DNA of 64,000 nt from Bacillus sp. RAR_GA_16 (GTDB taxonomy: Bacteria > Bacillota > Bacilli > Bacillales > Guptibacillaceae), in assembly GCF_020165985.1 (NCBI RefSeq), contig NZ_JAIUKZ010000019.1:34356-98355 (forward strand), read 5' to 3'. The notes beneath the pieces are model-generated. The model did no database searches. It was given only the letters and a program-made list of their open reading frames with translations, and had not been told where the DNA came from. Both the position numbers and the translations under genes were made by a program. Shown here one piece after another: positions 61,964 through 64,000 of the stretch (position 1 is its first letter; each line of letters starts with the position of its first letter).

Positions 61964-62500
61964 ATGAACGCTTTTGTTTCAATGAAGGACATGGAATTCA
62001 AACGAGAGTTACAGGAAGAAAAGAACACACCCTCAGAAGAGAAGAGCATTGGTCTTAACGCCATTTTTGAAGTGATTCGCATTAAACAAGTGGTTCAAGA
62101 AGTGCCGACACCTTTTGCGATTGGGGCAATACGTTCCCCAGATGACGCCGCGAACATTGCCGGGACGCTGATTGGAGATGAAGACCGGGAAGTCTTTTTG
62201 GTCCTTTGTTTGAACACGAAAAATCAGGTAACGGCAGCTCATCGCTGTCACGTTGGCAGCATCAATGCGAGCATCGTTCACGCGCGAGAAGTGTTTAAAA
62301 CAGCGATTTTAAATAACTCAGCTTCCATCGTACTGAGCCATCAGCATCCGAGTGGCGACCCGACGCCAAGCGTGGAAGACCTGAACGTTACAAAGCGCCT
62401 CGTGCAAGCCGGTCAATTGCTAGGTATTGACGTTCTGGACCACGTAATTGTGACGCATAGTGGGGACCATTACAGCCTAAAAGAAAAAGGGCATTTGTAG
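61964..62500 (+). CDS. radC: RadC-family JAB/MPN-domain protein (plasmid type)
   Basis: 178 aa from the ATG at 61964, which has AAAGGAGG; longer frames run into the structured leader. The JAB metalloprotein motif is present: HRCHVGSINASIVHAREVF and SHQHPSGDPTPSVEDLNVTK, with His-x-His and Asp zinc ligands. Short forms lacking the N-terminal helix-hairpin-helix are typical of plasmids and sit next to antirestriction genes, as here. Biochemical role is not settled; a part in early establishment or DNA processing is usually suggested. Confidence 0.88.
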   Translation: MNAFVSMKDMEFKRELQEEKNTPSEEKSIGLNAIFEVIRIKQVVQEVPTPFAIGAIRSPDDAANIAGTLIGDEDREVFLVLCLNTKNQVTAAHRCHVGSINASIVHAREVFKTAILNNSASIVLSHQHPSGDPTPSVEDLNVTKRLVQAGQLLGIDVLDHVIVTHSGDHYSLKEKGHL

Positions 62501-62829
62501 AATACGCCAGGCGGCGATAAATCGTCGCCTCGGTTTCGCATGGATAAAAGCTACGCTTTTGTTGATAGAAGCAGGCATCGAGCCTGCTTTTCGGCTGCTT
62601 AAGCAGCCGTTGTTTGCTTATTCGAAGAAGAGGGTCCTTCTCTTATTTTTGTGTGGTGGGGTTTGAACAGGATGGTTCTTTTTCATCTGTTTTAGGCTTA
62701 GAAGGGGTTTACTGAGAGGGGGATTTCTTATCTGTTCTACTTCATCTGGTTCGTCCTTCATTGAATTCTTAATCGTGTCTATAAAGACTATCGGTCTTCT
62801 TGCGTAATTATCATTTCATTAAGAATTTT
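62501..62829. other. Gap after radC with three hairpins
   Basis: GGCGGCGAT (62510-62518) / ATCGTCGCC (62521-62529); AAGCAGGC (62569-62576) / GCCTGCTT (62582-62589) followed by TT, the likely radC terminator; and CGGCTGCTTAAGCAGCCG (62592-62609), a perfect palindrome. The rest is T-rich without a gene. Confidence 0.5.
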
Positions 62830-63349
62830 GGGGTCACCACAAGGGTCTGCTCACAGGCTGATAAGCTAGCCCAAAACGCTAGCAAACAGCCTATGGCATC
62901 TCGCTCTCCTCTAAAATCTCCGATAACCACGGGCTGATCCGAAAGCCTACTTCGCTTTCGGTCAGTCCGTAGGTTCCTGGTGATTTCTTTACGAGGAGCC
63001 GATGACGGCAACCTTTAGTGCCATGAAAGCAGCCTTGAGGCTGCTCTTTTATTGGTCATTTTTCCTTTTGCCTTCCGAATCGTAAAGCTCGCAAGCTGAC
63101 TAAGGTTCGAAAAGGAAAGGACACCCGAACCTTCCCTTTCCTTACCAAGTCAGGGCTCAGGCGTTCAAGGGGCGCAAAAACTTTTTTCCTAGGAACGCTA
63201 CGCAACTGAAAAAACTTTCTGCTTTTATCCCTTGATCGCCTGAAGATGCTCGCTTTTCGTTCTCCACGTCAAAAGGGAAAAAATTCTCCCTTTTGAGGGA
63301 TAGACTCGGTTCTTCAGTCAAAAGGAAAAACAAAAGGAGGAAGGGCGAA
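62830..63349 (+). ncRNA. Structured leader 2 (upstream of ardC-like gene)
   Basis: Paralogue of leader 1 with the same order of elements: stem AGGCTG (62855-62860) / CAGCCT (62887-62892) around hairpin GCTAGC-CCAAAAC-GCTAGC (62865-62883); ACGGGCTGA (62929-62937) / TCAGTCCGT (62962-62970) holding a CCGAAAG/CTTTCGG hairpin; conserved CAGTCCGTAGGTTCCTGGT; terminator (63028-63050); pseudoknot AAGGTTCG (63102-63109) / CGAACCTT (63126-63133) with loop AAGGAAAGG (63112-63120) pairing perfectly to CCTTTCCTT (63135-63143); stems CAGGCG / CGCCTG and TCAAGGG / CCCTTGA (63158-63242). Loops are conserved while stem bases covary. Confidence 0.75.
63028..63050 (+). terminator. Internal terminator of leader 2
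   Basis: AGCAGCC (63028-63034) / GGCTGCT (63039-63045) then CTTTTATT, 300 bp before the ardC-like start, in the same place as the terminator of leader 1. Confidence 0.7.
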
Positions 63350-64000
63350 ATGAAGAAAAACGTTTATGAGATCGTAACGGATAAGATCATTCAGCAGTTA
63401 GAGAAGGGCGTCATTCCATGGCGGCAGCCCTGGATTAACGGACGAGCAGTGAATTGGAAAACGCAAAAAGCTTACCGTGGTATTAACGCTTTTTTACTCG
63501 AACCGGGTGAATATGCGACGTTCAAACAAGTTCAAGAAGCCGGTGGAAAGGTGAAAAAGGGAGAAAGCTCACACATCGTTGTCTTTTGGAAATGGATTGA
63601 AAAAGAGGATTCCGAAAGTAGGGAAACCGAGAAAGTTCCTTTCCTTCGTTACTATCGCGTTTTTCATATTAATACGCAGGTAGAGGGATTAGAAAGTAAA
63701 CGGGATGCCACTACGTTTGATCATGATCCGATTGCAGAAGCTGACGCCATTACTAAAGGGTATCTGAACGCACCAGATTTTACATTTACATCTGGACAGG
63801 CCGTTTATTCTTCAACCTTTGATCGCATCAACGTTCCGCCTTTACATGATTTTGAAATGGCTGAAGAATTCTATGCAACCCTTTTTCATGAAATGGTACA
63901 TAGCACAGGGCATCAAAAACGCCTCGCTCGCCCAGGCGTTACCACGCACCGTGTCGCATTTGGCGACGAGGTGTATTCGAAAGAAGAGCTCGTCGCTGAG
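63350..64000 (+). CDS. ArdC-like antirestriction protein (3' end outside window)
   Basis: 217 codons are visible from the ATG at 63350 (AAAGGAGG upstream). The N-terminus is the ArdC single-strand DNA-binding domain (DUF1738): YEIVTDKIIQQLEKGVIPWR, AYRGINAFLL, VKKGESSHIVVFWKW. It is followed by a zinc peptidase-like domain with FYATLFHEMVHSTGHQKR, containing HExxH. Proteins of this build, found in the leading region of conjugative plasmids, protect incoming DNA from restriction. The window ends inside the peptidase-like part. Confidence 0.9.
   Translation, partial: MKKNVYEIVTDKIIQQLEKGVIPWRQPWINGRAVNWKTQKAYRGINAFLLEPGEYATFKQVQEAGGKVKKGESSHIVVFWKWIEKEDSESRETEKVPFLRYYRVFHINTQVEGLESKRDATTFDHDPIAEADAITKGYLNAPDFTFTSGQAVYSSTFDRINVPPLHDFEMAEEFYATLFHEMVHSTGHQKRLARPGVTTHRVAFGDEVYSKEELVAE

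Noticed and set aside
61480..63349. Insertion sequence or integron array explaining the two similar GC-rich regions
   Set aside because: There is no transposase, no terminal inverted repeats or target duplications, and the similarity follows paired stems rather than continuous sequence.
1..64000. CRISPR arrays, tRNA or rRNA genes
   Set aside because: No regularly spaced repeats, no tRNA-like cloverleaf with CCA-type ends and no rRNA sequence were seen.

Overview
The window looks like part of a large conjugative plasmid, or a plasmid-derived element, from a low-GC Gram-positive bacterium of the Bacillaceae type. The grounds are AT-rich DNA, strong AGGAGG ribosome sites with many TTG/GTG starts, LexA boxes of the GAAC-N4-GTTC type, CcpA-like cre sites, a YolD protein, a SigO/RsoA-like split sigma factor, a Gram-positive type IV secretion set (Tcp/VirB4/VirD4/CwlT-like), a primase-like Rep protein with a leader attenuator, and an actin-type ParM/ParR partition locus. 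Species cannot be named from the sequence alone.

Layout. 0-2.1 kb: 3' end of a NhaC-type antiporter and a serine resolvase with a res-like site. 2.2-10.1 kb: accessory and defence genes (LA2681-type HEPN protein, a 35-residue peptide gene overlapping its own terminator, MntA/HepT toxin-antitoxin pair, XerS-like recombinase, Mrr-like nuclease). 10.2-15.5 kb: minus-strand cluster with an unknown 320-aa protein, GIY-YIG nuclease, sigma-like HTH protein, MORC-type GHKL ATPase and SRA-HNH endonuclease; a possible undescribed restriction island. 15.9-21.6 kb: an SOS-type cassette (three perfect LexA boxes) with a SigO-like sigma, YvrJ peptide, RsoA-like co-sigma, an amidase without signal peptide, a 768-aa cell-wall-binding/DUF1906 protein, a membrane protein in opposite orientation and an unknown 183-aa protein. 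It resembles a lysis or bacteriocin-release module.

21.8-35.6 kb: one minus-strand catabolic cluster that reads as a complete anthranilate to 3-hydroxyanthranilate to central metabolism route. It holds an HpaB/HpaC-type hydroxylase and flavin reductase, an IclR regulator, 3-hydroxyanthranilate dioxygenase, ACMS decarboxylase, RidA-type deaminase, semialdehyde dehydrogenase, hydratase, acetaldehyde dehydrogenase, aldolase, decarboxylase, tautomerase, a stand-alone FAD synthetase and a TRAP transporter. The cluster lies between two diverged 86-bp copies of the same promoter/leader sequence (21.6 and 37.9 kb).

35.9-44.8 kb: YolD, an Swt1-type HEPN protein, a lipoprotein and plasmid maintenance genes: two plasmid proteins, a MerR/coiled-coil protein with an amphipathic tail, ParR, ParM, a centromere-like repeat cluster, an attenuator and Rep, then a 151-nt nested stem structure and a cytosine-poor stretch. 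44.8-56.5 kb: conjugation operon. 56.9-61.2 kb: type III restriction-modification system. 61.4-64 kb: radC and ardC (truncated by the window), each preceded by a ~480-520 nt structured leader. The two leaders are paralogous, with compensatory changes in their stems, a shared pseudoknot and internal terminators; they are the most striking unexplained feature of the window.
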